A stretch of DNA of 64,000 nt from Anarhynchus alexandrinus. Its lineage: Eukaryota > Chordata > Aves > Charadriiformes > Charadriidae. Under the pieces are notes generated by a model. The model had not been told where the DNA came from. It made no database searches and was given only the letters and a program-made list of their open reading frames with translations. Shown here piece by piece: positions 52,341-64,000 of the stretch; within the stretch, counting starts at the first letter, position 1; every line of letters starts with the position of its first letter. The DNA is taken from the NCBI GenBank assembly GCA_008711295.1, contig VUYV01000062.1, positions 3,411,927 to 3,475,926 of the forward strand, in the 5' to 3' direction. The translations under genes and the position numbers were made by a program.

Positions 52341-53800
52341 AATAAACATACTTTCCCATATAAATGCCATGTCAATCTACATTTATTTAATTGCAAGTGT
52401 AAACTAAAACACTATAAAGCTGTGAAATGCATTATTTTCAGGGCTCCTGTTTCAGCTATAGGATTAGGCTACAGTTGCAACTTTGGCTTAGCAGTAATTT
52501 TATGTATTATATTAATATCTCTTTAAACACCTAAGAATATTTATCTATTTCAAGGGACATTTGTTAAAGTGACCTTTCTTTTTGGAAAACAAAAATAGCC
52601 TGTGATGTATCTATTTATGTTCTAATATGGACCAAATCATTATGAGTATCATTTCTAACAACATTTATTGTGACAGGGAAAAAGTTCACCTGAAAACTTA
52701 CTACGCCACTTAATATACATAATGCACTAGCTACGCTCCTATAATCTGGCATAGCACAAACACCAATAAAGTGTCAGGCTTAACCATGTGCAGGCAATTT
52801 TCAATGATATTTATAACCTTGATAATTTGGTTTCCTGAGCTTTAAAGCATTAGTTTAGTTCAGTTCCTGTTTCAGCTGAAAAAGCTCTGATATTGGTTTG
52901 TAAGGCTTGTGATAGAAAACATGTGTTGAAGATATAACTAGGCCAGGTTTAAAATGCAGAGAGTTGAAAACATTTGGTGTATAGGCAGAATCTTTCCATA
53001 AATTTTGGTTCCTGGTGGTCCTCTCCCTAGGATGAAGTGGGGAACTGGACTACTGATGAACTTCCTGCCTTGCTATTTAGTCAACACAGAATTGAAATTT
53101 CATTACAGACCAAACTAGACACGCAGATAAATGCAGAAAACAACCTACCTAGTAACACAGAGGACAGTACCATGATGGCATATGTAAAAGATGAACGTCT
53201 CTGTTACGGGAAAAACCTCGCTGCTGTTATTTTACCTTAGATTTGTTAAATATTTATTATATTTATCTAAGTATTTATAGGTGAAATTGCATCCCACAGA
53301 CTGGCTATTTTCCTTTGCTGAATTACCCCTCAGGAAAGAAATAATATTTTGTCCTCAGTATTGTTAAATTCTTAGTTACCCAGTTTCCCAACCTATACAG
53401 TAAAATAAATCCTCTGCTTGCTTATTAAGCGAAGACTATTAAAAAAAAAAATATCTCCAAACCTAAGAATGTTTTGGTATGAGATTTCCATCCCAACAAG
53501 TAATCATTTCATGGTGTTCCCTGCTCCATTCCAGTAAAACCTGTTTTGTGGCCAAGGCATGAAACTCGGTTTCAGAAGGGAAATGGAATGAAGAGAGATC
53601 ACTCTCTCTCTTACTGCAGAGGGAATCTGTGATTTGTGAATAAATACACATTTAAAAGATTTAGAAGTAACTCCTATGCCTTAAACACAATCAGCAGGTA
53701 TTCTACACTTCCGCAAATTAAATGAATCTTTAAATTAATAATTGTTCCATTTTAATGAAACATTTTAATGTTCCTTCAAGAGGAAACAGAATCAAAGGAT

Positions 53801-54145
53801 GTAGAGCAGCCTTCCGGTACTCAAAGGGGATGGGGCCTACAGGAGAGCTGGGGAGGAACTCTATATCAGGGAGTGTAGCGATAGGATGAGGGATAACGGT
53901 TTTAAACTGAAAGAGGGCAGGTTTAGATTAGATATTAGGAAGAAATTCTTTACTGTGATGGTGATGAGACACGGGCCCAGGTTGCCCAGAGAAGCTGTGG
54001 CTGCCCCATCCCTGGAGGTGTTCAAGGCCAGGTTGGACGGGGCTTTAAGCAACCTGGGCTGGTGGGAGGTGTCCCTGCCCAGGGAATGCGGGTTGGAACC
54101 AAATGACCTTTAAGGTCCCGTCCAAATCTAACCATTCTATGATGT
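53801..54145 (+). mobile_element. CR1 LINE 3' fragment
   Basis: This is the longest CR1 copy in the window, a 5'-truncated 3' end of a chicken-repeat-1 retrotransposon. It shows the family's 3' landmarks in order: GAGCAGCCTTCCGGTACTC, GGTTTAGATTAGATATTAGG, AAATTCTTTACTGTGA, TGCCCAGAGAAGCTGTGG, CCCCATCCCTGGAGGTGTTC and an end in CCATTCTATGATG. It lies in an RPGRIP1L intron opposite to the gene. Small open frames on both strands in it are remnants, not genes. Confidence 0.93.
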
Positions 54146-54249
54146 CGTTCATTCTCTTTAAGTAATGCGCACACTACCTCAACCAAAAAATTTGAATAAG
54201 AGCAAATTTATTATTATAAGCTTGGACAAGACTAATTTCTACTTTCTCA

Positions 54250-54298
54250 TATATATACACACATATCCTGTCTGCCTGCTACATCTCTCTCTCTCTCC
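54250..54298. repeat. (AT)n/(CA)n and (TC)n simple repeats
   Basis: ATATATACACACATAT at 54250-54265 and (TC)7 at about 54284-54298 in an RPGRIP1L intron, just beyond a CR1 copy. A short potential microsatellite. Confidence 0.8.
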
Positions 54299-54740
54299 GT
54301 GTCTAGGTTTTTGGAAATTCTAGGGCCAAGGAACACTTTCTGAATCTTTTACATTCCTTTTTGTGCTTTGAATTCAGAAAGCAGCAGATGTATTACTCTA
54401 CCATCAGGTACAGATGTGCTTTTCAAATTCGTTATTGCTAGAATGCTGCTGATAGAATCTATCTTTTGCAAAACAAGGTTGTTAACAAAACCAAAACACA
54501 GCACTAAAACAGCATTAAGAGATATTGCAATATTCCATGCCACACAAACATACTCAGGGAAGAAATGTCGACCAATCACCACATCAGAACGTATCATTGC
54601 TAGCTGAAACAAAATTTTCTCTAGTTAGTTAGTTATGTATTAACTTCTCAGGGATACCTCTCAATAAAGTCAAACAACAACCCGAAACATAAGCATTATT
54701 TACAAAGACTTTTATAGACTTTTTCAGCACTATTATGTAC

Positions 54741-54825
54741 CTGTCAGTATGCAGATCTGGCTTTAGAAGCATAGACTTGAGATACTCTCTTCTTGCATGA
54801 TTATTTGCTTTATCCACATGTATCA
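54741..54825 (-). CDS. RPGRIP1L: RPGRIP1L coding exon (third from the end)
   Basis: This is an 85-base exon on the minus strand, flanked by CTTTGCAG (acceptor) and GTACAT (donor). The split codon from the preceding exon gives V, followed by IHVDKANNHARREYLK and SMLLKPDLHTD, and it leaves two bases (AG) for the next exon. It continues the RPGR-interacting domain directly. The mammalian protein, as I remember it, reads VIYVDKENNKAKRD at this place. The phase (enters 1, leaves 2) fits both neighbours exactly, so no coding exon is missing between them. The HARREYLK segment is more diverged from mammals than the rest of the domain. Confidence 0.93.
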
Positions 54826-57800
54826 CTGCAAAGCAAATAGGAATTAATATAATTAGTTATCAATTGTTTTTCATCTTTTAGAAGAAAAAGCATGAAGAAC
54901 AGAACAAAGAAAAATGAACATTTTCCCCTTGTCTTTCCCAAGGAAAAGCAACAATGTTAGAATCAAATTTGAAAGGTCATGTGATCTAATGGCGTGTCAC
55001 TGGCAGGTTTATGTGCGCACTGTCAAAAAAGATACAAGCAGCATCTAAGCATGCCACATAGCTGTCATTTTCTGTTAATGGCAATAGCAGTCATGATTTT
55101 AAAAGCCAGTGGTCTTTATTGCTTTGTATTTGAAGTGATTTACTGCATTTTCTTCCACTGAGGAAGCTAGTGATAATGATAATGTATGGCAGAGTGCTTG
55201 TCCTTTTTGACAGCTTCAGTAATTTAATCCTCCTTTCCTGCCACAGTATTTCAATCAGAGAAACATCTAGACCAATGGACTGGAGAAAATCCACAACCTG
55301 GGGAGCGAGAGTGCTCTGTAAGCCTTTTATTGTTTTAATTTAAAATACAAACAAAAGGACTGGCTTTTAATTTTTGTACCATTAATATGACCTACAGTGA
55401 AAAATAGCCTTGGTTTGGAAAAAACAATAAAAGAATGAGAAACAGGGTTTTTTGGAAATTCTTTAAGAAGTTTTTGGGCATCTTATACTAAGAAAGAAGC
55501 TTCTTTTCTGCAAATGGTATCCGCCTACAAGTATCAGTAAATCACTGTGAAAGATTATAAAAATTTAGGATGCAAAAATTGAAAACCAGCGTTAAAGCAA
55601 TTACTTTTTTTTTTTTTTAAAGTAAGAAATGCAGCTGAAAAAAATTTTCTAGGACAGAACTAGAATGAATATAACGCTCAGAAACAAACACAGCTCTAAG
55701 GAACATTTTTCATTTGTTTTTGAGGGCAGGAGGAGGAGCTAGAAATTTGTGTCTCTAAATTCCAACATCTTTAATATTCATGTGCCTCACTCCCTTCTAG
55801 TTACTCTGCTACTGTACCTAAAAATGCTCTTTTTCACTCTCTGCATCACACTAAGGTTTCCTTTTCCGATGCGCTGACAAATCTTGAACATATTTCGTAC
55901 TCTTCTACTATGCAAAATGAACTTATTTGTATAAACAGAAATTACTACTTCTACCAAGGAGCAGAGAGTATTGGAATATAGGAGTATGAAAGAGAGATAA
56001 GAAGGCTCAAATTAATTCCTTGCCGAGGGATTTATTGACGGACATATCTCTATAAAAGTCCCTCTAGGAAGCACACCCTCCAGAGCTTCTGGTTCTCTAG
56101 TTTTCTCCAAAGCTGCTCCTCAGCTCTTACCTGGCCAGCAAAATCGCTATTAGAAATCAGTTACTTTCAGAAAACAGCCAGTACAATTGGTATCTGAATC
56201 ATTCAATCAAAGGAATGTGCAATTTAAGACTTTTTTTCTCTACTAACAGAAATCAAAGCATTGGTGGTCTACCTTGGAATCCTCAGTTTCCACCCACAGT
56301 AGTCTTACTTTCTTAGACAGGTTAAAAGAAGCTATTACTGCTGTCTGCTATTCTTTTGGGCATGCGGATGACTTTCCACATGTGCTGCTCTCATGGCCAA
56401 GTGCTCCTGGGGCCACCACAGGAAGCGATGGGGAGGCAGCAGGGAGACAGATGGACAGCCAAAGAACTTCAAAGGAGCTGCCACATCAACAGATTCTTCC
56501 CTTCCCCATAAGCATCCCAAATGGAATTTCCCAAGTTTATTAATTCTGTATCTAAAACAATTTGAAATGGAAATTATTTACAAGCCTGAAGAGTTCAAAT
56601 TCATTTCACTCAATGGAAAAATTCAGACTAGCAAAACATTCAGCACAAGAACTCCATTCAAGTCTGGGGAAAATTATTAACCATAGTGAAAAATATATTT
56701 TTAGTTCCTGATTAATAACATGTTTTCATATCACCCCTTAGTACTGCTTGAACTTAGAATTTTAACCTTGCTCCAAGGTTATATTTCTTGAACATCTCAT
56801 ATGGCTATCCAATTAATTGCAAAAATAATTCAAAAATAACTTGTGAGTTTGCATTAAAAATTATAATGTTAAAGTTTGTCCTGAAGAAGCATTAAAACCT
56901 GAAGATTACAATGACCCCAGAACCTTGTTAAAAATCACTGCAATTCCAAACATTAACATTGCTCATTCTGTTGTGTTTTTTTTTATATAGTTCACTTTCT
57001 AACAAAACTATGTGACCATGTGATGAAGCAGAGTTTCATCACAATGATGAAGAAAAAATGCCTCATACAGTATTGAGCCTTAATGAAGAAAAGGAATAAA
57101 CACAAAGCAGTGTATCAGAAAACAACATTAGAAGGCCTTAACTGAGGAATCCACCTTTTAGTATATGAATCTTCAGAAGTCAATTTTTAATGACAAATAA
57201 ACCCTATCATCTTTTCTCCACCTTCCCTTCCTTTGGTCTACTTACGTTTGTATTTCAAATTGTTCAAATAACCACCTGTTCACTCAAGAGAAAAATCTTT
57301 CCAATTAAATGTCATATAAAATCTTTACAAAATTTCATAAGTCTTTCTTCTCCTGCTGCCTGTCTCTAGGACCATTGTATACAGTGATAAGAACAAATTT
57401 CAGACCTCCTATCAACTTTACTTTCTAGTAACTCTCTTGCCATCTCAGCATTTTCATAGTTAAGTCTTAATATTTAAGAAAAGAGGAATGCTTTTTGTTA
57501 ACAACATTTATGAACAAACCTTACTTCATAATTTAAGTAATTGTGGCCTTGACAAGAAAAACATTTATTTTACTGAAATTAAGAGTCAAAGATCAATAGA
57601 AGCATTTATACGTGAGGGAGACTGGGCTTTGTTTTCTTGGAGCAACATGTTTCCCTATGTGTTTCTGACAGTGAAGCTGCCGTTACGTTCACTTTAAAGC
57701 ACATGGAATGACTGGAAATGACTGGAAATATACCATTTGCAGCACACAATTTTAGACTGCATTAAAAAGGTAAAATATGAATTCATTGCTTACTATGATC

Positions 57801-60787
57801 TGTAACACAACCTCACATCAAAACCAAATGACACCAAAACAAACGCCATAAAAAAATCAGAATCTTTCCTTTTTACTATATTACAGAGTCATGGTGTGAG
57901 CACAATTTGGCAAGTTCCACTCTTCTTTGACTTTATGGGACTGTAGTGTTTGGAAGCATTCTTGGATAATCTAATAACTCTTTCCACCACTAACAAACAC
58001 AACAGCTCCTCTCCTCAGTCAGTACGGCCATCAGTACATGTAACAGTTAAAGTCATGGGAAATCAAGAGTTATGCAGTATAACCCTAAAGTGTATAAGTT
58101 TCTGTTCTAAGACCTCAGAAGAAAGAAAATTATCTTCTAACCATTCATAGTCAAAAAGTCATAGTCAAAATAAACAATTAATGTCAAGTTACATGGTCTA
58201 ACTGCTTGTGAAAAGGGAAATTCATAGGATCTTGTATGTCCAGATCAACGGAGTTCTATATTGTTTTTAACAAAATTCCATTAATCTTCAGGTATCTTAC
58301 ATATCTAGCAACGACAGCGAAGGATGTGCAAAAGGTATAGAAAAATTTCAAATGTTTTTTAAGCAACGAATGGAGCCTTCTGTGTCAGTTAAGATGTTTT
58401 TAAAACAGTCAAGCTGTTCCAGTTATAAATATAAAATTTATTTAATATAAATAATATAAAGTTTATTTATAAGATTTAATGATTTTTTAGATTACTTATG
58501 GACTTACCCTGATTTTCCCCATGCAAAAATCTAGAAGACTATTAGTTTCCTTCTAAGCTCAAAGTAAATTTCTTTCTACCCATGCAAATCTCATTTTTAT
58601 TAAAGAAAATATTCAATTAACCTCCAATATTCAACATACTCAAATCTAATTAGACATGAATAAGAGATGCAGTAAAGCTATAGTAAACACACATGCAGAT
58701 TTCATTACTATCATCTTACTGGCTTTCCAACTGACATTATCAAACATCAGACTCATTAGGTTTTTTTCCCCCATATGCAAAGCGAATCTTAAGTAGAAAT
58801 TAGATGACCAATTATCTAAGCAAAACTCTGCAAATAACAACCACATTAGTATTATGCTGCACAATACAATACTGAAGCAATTAAGACCAAAACCACCTTT
58901 TGATATTGATTCGTTAGTTTAAACAGTTCTACATTTGATACTTCAGCAGCAAATAGAAAAATCAAATTTATGAAGCCAGGTTTTGACTAACAGCAGTAAT
59001 ATGATACAGCACGACCAGGTTGGAAAGCCTTATGAATTACAGCCTCTACAAAGCATGATACTTTTTTCAAATATCACAGCTTGAAATATATTTAAGTTTC
59101 ATGATTGTCTTAAGAGCCTGAAATTTCACTCTCTATTCATCACAACTTTGCTGTGTTTTGCTAGTTTAACTTTGCAGAGTCAATACTTAAAAAGCTAGTA
59201 TTATGCGTAGACCATACCCAATATACACAGGAATCAGAATATTGTGTAAGAATTTTTATACCCTGTGAATGCTTCTTATATTCAAAACAATGAGAAATTC
59301 AAGAAGCAAGAGAAATTAAAAGTGATAAATAGCTTTTATTGGTTTATGGTCTTATTTCAATGAGGTTTTTAAAATTTATTTCTATTACGTCTGCCTATCT
59401 AGAACATTTGGAAAAGTGTTTACAGCAGCTAGCAAGATGAATATTGTTCAGCTCATAAAAAGAGCTATCTGATGTCTCATTTAGTATTTGATGCAAGAAA
59501 TCCCATTTGATTGTATGGAAGTAAGCCTCAGTGAATAAAAGTTTACAGTGCTATTAGGGTTTGGGGTGGTTTTTTGTTTGGTTGGTTTGGTTTTTTTCCT
59601 AAATCCTTACAAAGATTACTGTCTGTCTTAGAGTCACAGAAGTTAACACATCGTGTCCTGTCCTCTATATTCTCTCTCAAATGGGCAGTCCCACTATAGT
59701 GATAGTTGATATGACATCTACAGGGGATTTCCGTCTTCAACTATGGGGTAATCCAATAGTTTATCGGTATTAGGAGGACATAAACGAGTAAATTCTTTGG
59801 CAAGTCTCCTTCTAAAATCAGGTTTCTAGACGGTAGCAAATTTTAAAGATCTCATTGTGACACCACTTTTGCAAAGACACTTTGCCAAATTTCTTTTTAA
59901 AAGAATGCTAATTTGAATGTCTGTATTAGTGGTGTGTCACAAATAGCAAACTGATTCACCTGCTTCAGGGTACACTCAGCTAAAAATGCAATTCTTAAAG
60001 TCCAAGACAACATAAAGCACTTGGTCTGAATCTTAAATGAAATAGACTTTAACAGAAAAAAAGTTAATGAATAATTGAAATACTATGAAATAGCTGGGAA
60101 AATAATTAACAAGTGAATTATCAATTATTACGATATTTCTGTGTATGCTATTAGTGTAAATTACATTGTGTATTGACATAAAGTATTTTCAAATGTTCAT
60201 TTATTAGAGAACAGCATATGGAACGTGCAGGATTAAGTATTCTGAAGTAAATAGCAATGTATTAGTATTAAACATGGCTGAATAATTTCCTATTTCAAAA
60301 AGTTCTTATTAAAGGAACACTGAGTATTCTCAAGTGATGATCAACTCCAATTACATATTTCCTTTTTTCCACTGTTTTTCAGTTGTACATGGTTACATGG
60401 AGTGTTTTTCTTTTGCTGTATCATCATGTACCAATAGAGAAATCAGTTTAGCAAGTTCTTTTAGAGAGAATACATAAATTTTAGTTACGTATAGCCTAAT
60501 TTTAAAATTTATGTGCTAGCAACCTATTTAAATATATTGCAGTGTTACCATTTCATACAGCAGCCTACTTCAACAATTCAATTTATACTTGATAATTGCA
60601 TCCTCGCCTCATTTCTTAAAAATTACCTTTAATGTTTCCCAAAATATTCAGGAAATAGACAAATACAAGTGGTACACAGGTAAATGCAACTATGATATAT
60701 TGAGAAAGTAGGCTTTATTGGCAGGCATTTTCATGAGACAGAATTTAAGAGAATAAACAAACCTGCTTGGGAATACATCATATTTAC
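54826..60787 (-). other. RPGRIP1L: RPGRIP1L intron
   Basis: This intron is 6 kb long and AT-rich. It has a T-run at about 55606-55618, a very AT-rich patch at 58425-58475 and a G/T-rich low-complexity patch at 59560-59598. No CR1 body is evident. The exons on either side join in phase 1, so nothing coding is required inside. Confidence 0.88.
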
Positions 60788-60971
60788 CATTGCTGTAGTT
60801 ATAGTGAATCCTCTGACCACTTGTTGGTTTTGGAAGTGACAGTGGGGTCTCCTCTGCAAGGAAATTGTATAATCTGCATTCTACAAACAGCTGCTGTATT
60901 GTTTCATCTGATGCAATCCGTGAGTCAGTAAGACTGAACGATATAATTTCAATCCGTATTTTTTCAGTTGC
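60788..60971 (-). CDS. RPGRIP1L: RPGRIP1L coding exon (fourth from the end), start of the RPGR-interacting domain
   Basis: This internal exon belongs to RPGRIP1L, the scaffold protein of the ciliary transition zone that binds nephrocystin-4 and RPGR-family partners and is mutated in human Joubert and Meckel syndromes. Read on the minus strand it opens in frame 0 after a T-rich tract ending in TAG (acceptor) and codes for 61 residues plus one base, then GTAAAT (donor). Visible motifs are [39 protein letters not shown] and HYNYSN. They match my memory of the mammalian protein, where the same segment has the words [18 protein letters not shown] and ETPVSLPKP. This is the first half of the C2-like RPGR-interacting domain. 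The paralogue RPGRIP1 has a related but clearly different sequence here. Earlier exons should lie beyond the right edge of the window. Confidence 0.93.
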
Positions 60972-63900
60972 CTATTTAAAAACAAAGCAGAAACATAATA
61001 CAAATTATTTTGTGTTTTTTTAAGTGTTAACACAAAACAAACGTACATGTAAATCTTTGGATATTGTATATGATTAATACCAATTGATTGATTTTAACAT
61101 AGACACAATGAGATTCTAAGGCCCCAGGGTTTGTAGTGAAGACTACTGTTGTAACAGATACTGATTTACATTCAGTGTTGAAAATATTTTTGCAATAGTC
61201 ATACTCTGCTGGAGAAGATTAGGTTAAGGTTATCTTCATATATAAATGATTTCTGAATCACAAATTTCAGTTGCCATTATTTTTAGCTACACAGCAAAGT
61301 GATTTGTATCTTGATCCTGTAATTGCTGGAAATAGTCTCAGTAATATTAGGTACCAAAGTTTTCCAAATGAAAGAGAATTGTTAGACTCAGTGCTTACTG
61401 CAGCCTATACTACAAATAGTTCAATAAAAGTCCATCAAGTCACAAAGTAGTTAGGCATGTAAAGTAACACTGTATTTATATGGAAATCAACTTAGTATAC
61501 TAAGTTTTTCTAGTTAAATCAAATATACATTTAAAAGCTAATATTAACAATACGATAATAAAAGTAATATCCCAATTGTTCTTCACCAGGGCCTTTTCTT
61601 ATTATCTTTAATGAAAATGACATTTTTCTGTTGCTTATATGAAACTGTTTCATACTGCTCAGCAAAGTCTATATTATTTGTGTACAGATAAATTTTAATA
61701 AGCTGTATGTATTTAACTGGGAATGTCAGACTTGACAGAGAGAGTCACAAATATTTCCCTAGGTAACTCTGTAATTCAAAGAAAGAAAAGCCACTATGGT
61801 TTAAAATTGGAGTACATAGGTGAGCATTCAAAGATGAGATTCTTCAAAGAGCAAACAGAACACGCTGGAGTTCAGAAACATATAACATTTTTTTTCTTCT
61901 TTCTTTTCTTTTCAAGTTCACAACTTTATAAAAAATATCTCCCCTATACGGAAATGTTTTGACAATTATTGATTGTAAACTTAAATCACTTGAAGTAATA
62001 AATCTTATTCAAAAGACTAACTTTCTAGAGTCAGCGTTAGAACTGCAAGTCAATATTCTAATTTATTATACAGATATCTTATATTTTTCCCAAGCAAATT
62101 ATATAAGTAATCAAACTGAAAAGCAGGTGTATCCTATTGTAAAAATATCCATCATATAGAACAATTTCCATTGCTGTCAAGCCCCTTCAATATTTGATGA
62201 AGTAATTTTACCCCCTCCTTTCAAAAGACATTTCCTTTTATTATGTATCCTAAGACACTTTAACTAAAAACCCAAATCTGAATATTTCAATAAGGTTGTT
62301 TTATTATTCAGTAGATTCATGGAAATTTTACTAGGATGACAGAGAAAATTCCACACCATTCTGTCTCCACTAATACAGGTACATGGCTTCAGCTGGCAAT
62401 ATTACTGGGATTAGCATAGAATGATGAAATATTTAAAGGAAATTTTTTTTTTCGAAAATCTAATAAATCAAATGACTGCCAAATGTCATTAAAGTGATGG
62501 TCTTTGACTTGAATATGCTTTTCATATTCAAATTTGAAAAGAAAGAGATGAAAGCCTGGAAAGGTTACTCAGTTTCAACTAATAACCTCAAGCACTCTAC
62601 ATTCACATGCATAAAAAATGAAATTGGCTCTATTGTCTAATTTTACTTCAGAAACAACTCTTTTCTTCTTACACTGAACAGATGTATTAGCATCTGTATT
62701 TAAAGTGATATGCTGAGCGGTTTTGTTCGCCCCAAAGTATTTAGCAGCTATGTCAAACTAGTTTGTACACAGACGGTAGTTTATGAATCAAGTCCAAATA
62801 CAATATCCTGCATTATAAAGTATTTCTTTTACATAACTTAAAAATTGTTTGACATATTTAACACTTGTAATTGCATACTGTAGGCAAAGAATATTACAGT
62901 TTTTCAAGGATAGCAGGGTAAATCCAGGTATTCTGCTTTCTAACCTATATGGAAGCAAACAACTGAGTCACACTATTAGAAAACTGTAAGAAAAAATAAA
63001 TTACATTAGAGCTTAAGAGTCAAGACTATTTTAAGGCCTGATTTTATTAATATTAAACATGAATACCGGACATACAAAGGAGGACACAAGCCGATTAAAA
63101 GATATTTACAAATTAATAAATACAGAACTGCTTAAGAACAGCATAGCTAGCATGACATATTTCACTACTAATACAAAACTGCTCATATAGGCATGCTGAA
63201 AATATATGTAGCATCCCATATATGACAGGAATTAATTTTTAAAGAACCATTTTTATTTCTCTGATGCAGAGTGAAGTATGTTATTTAAATCTTTTCCTAA
63301 GTTGGTTTTTTTTTGAAGCCTTGGTCTCACTGTTTAGGTACTATTCAAGTGAAAATCAAGTGAAAATTCATGACCAATTACTTCCCACAAATCATTCAAC
63401 TTTGATGAGAATAAAATTAGTCTTTAAATTTAGTATTTAAAACAAAATATGATACGAAATTTCCTCTACGAGAGACTGGACACATGTATTAATATAAAGG
63501 ATACTAAATGCTTTCAAAGACTGTCTTCTGAGAAACTGGTTCAGTGCCTTAATTTTAAGTGAGGAAAAGAACACATGGGCAAGATACTTAGTCTATGCAA
63601 ATACTCTTTCTTTATCATTTAATATTGACTCTTTTTAATTACCACTACCCAGAGATTTGGAAGAATCACCAAACTCCTTCAACAAGCTTTAAGAGTAGGT
63701 TAAGTACTAAATGCATTGGACACTACATTAGAATTTGAAGTCCCAATATAACTTTTTTCATCTTTCTCATGTCTGAGATTAAAAAAGCTATTTTAATTCC
63801 ATAGAAAGTCTTGATTGCCATATTTCGATTTCCTTTTTGGTCACAATAAAATGCTAAGACTTTGAAGTGAATAATAAAATTCCAATTGACACAAATGGCC

Positions 63901-64000
63901 CACAATAGTATCCCACAGAATTAAGTGTAAGTACAAAAAAAGAGTTTGTGCTTTCTGCACAAACCAGCATTGAAAGTGCCTTGCTTATAGGAACAATGTA
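60972..64000 (-). other. RPGRIP1L: RPGRIP1L intron, partial, running off the right edge
   Basis: Sequence upstream (in gene direction) of the exon starting at 60971. I looked for a further minus-strand exon with acceptor, donor and RPGRIP1L-like residues and found none in these 3 kb. It is AT-rich non-coding sequence without an identifiable repeat. The preceding exon should lie beyond the window. Confidence 0.7.

Larger units (their letters stand above)
47331..54740 (-). other. RPGRIP1L: RPGRIP1L intron with three CR1 insertions
   Basis: This 7.4-kb intron contains three CR1 LINE tails (49381-49472 in the gene's sense orientation; 52118-52340 and 53801-54145 antisense), an AT/CA stretch at 54250-54265 and a short (TC)n run at 54284-54298. 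The remaining sequence is AT-rich with no supportable exon. Open frames near 53037-53240 and 54349-54612 lack homology that I recognise and are not needed by the reading frame. Confidence 0.88.

Noticed and set aside
53886..54113. Open frame on the plus strand with protein-like sequence
   Set aside because: It lies wholly inside the CR1 LINE 3' end and does not correspond to a functional protein.
55091..55294. Minus-strand open frame with a plausible acceptor (CCCCAG) and protein-like composition, DFLQSIGLDVSLIEILWQER
   Set aside because: The RPGRIP1L exons at 60788 and 54825 already join in phase with no missing residues, there is no good donor, and I recognise no family. At most a pseudo-exon.
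1..64000. CRISPR arrays, operons, phage or bacterial defence systems
   Set aside because: The window is vertebrate nuclear DNA with introns and CR1 elements; no regularly spaced repeats or prokaryotic gene clusters are present.

Overview
This is vertebrate, almost certainly avian, nuclear DNA. It is AT-rich and carries 5'-truncated CR1 LINE tails of the kind typical of bird genomes. There are no bacterial-style operons, and nearly every long open frame is a chance frame in non-coding sequence. The only protein-coding gene I can support is the 3' end of RPGRIP1L (ciliary transition-zone protein) on the minus strand.

Right part (43.36-64.0 kb): four consecutive RPGRIP1L coding exons read right to left at 60971-60788, 54825-54741, 47330-47197 and 43772-43669. 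All have AG/GT splice borders and matching phases (1, 2, 1). Joined, they encode the last 168 residues, covering the C-terminal RPGR-interacting (C2-like) domain. The exons lie in introns of 3.4-7.4 kb that carry three clear CR1 insertions. The stop appears to have moved: a TAG sits three codons before an in-frame TGA that matches the stop position I recall for mammalian RPGRIP1L.

Left part (1-43.36 kb): intergenic sequence downstream of RPGRIP1L with no recognisable coding exon. In the mammalian gene order the next gene would be AKTIP, transcribed in the same direction. I found none of its exons here. The region holds four CR1 tails, a degenerate MIR-type SINE, homopolymer and simple-repeat tracts, three CTCF-like motifs, a GC-rich block at 17.14-17.53 kb, a small CpG-rich island at 36.64-36.80 kb that could be a promoter, and a 1-kb stretch at 9.3-10.4 kb dense in homeodomain, POU and PBX/MEIS words that looks like a conserved non-coding enhancer.

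No novel multi-gene system is visible. The observations most worth following are the shifted RPGRIP1L stop, the 9.3-10.4 kb enhancer candidate, and the orphan CpG island with a minus-strand splice donor.
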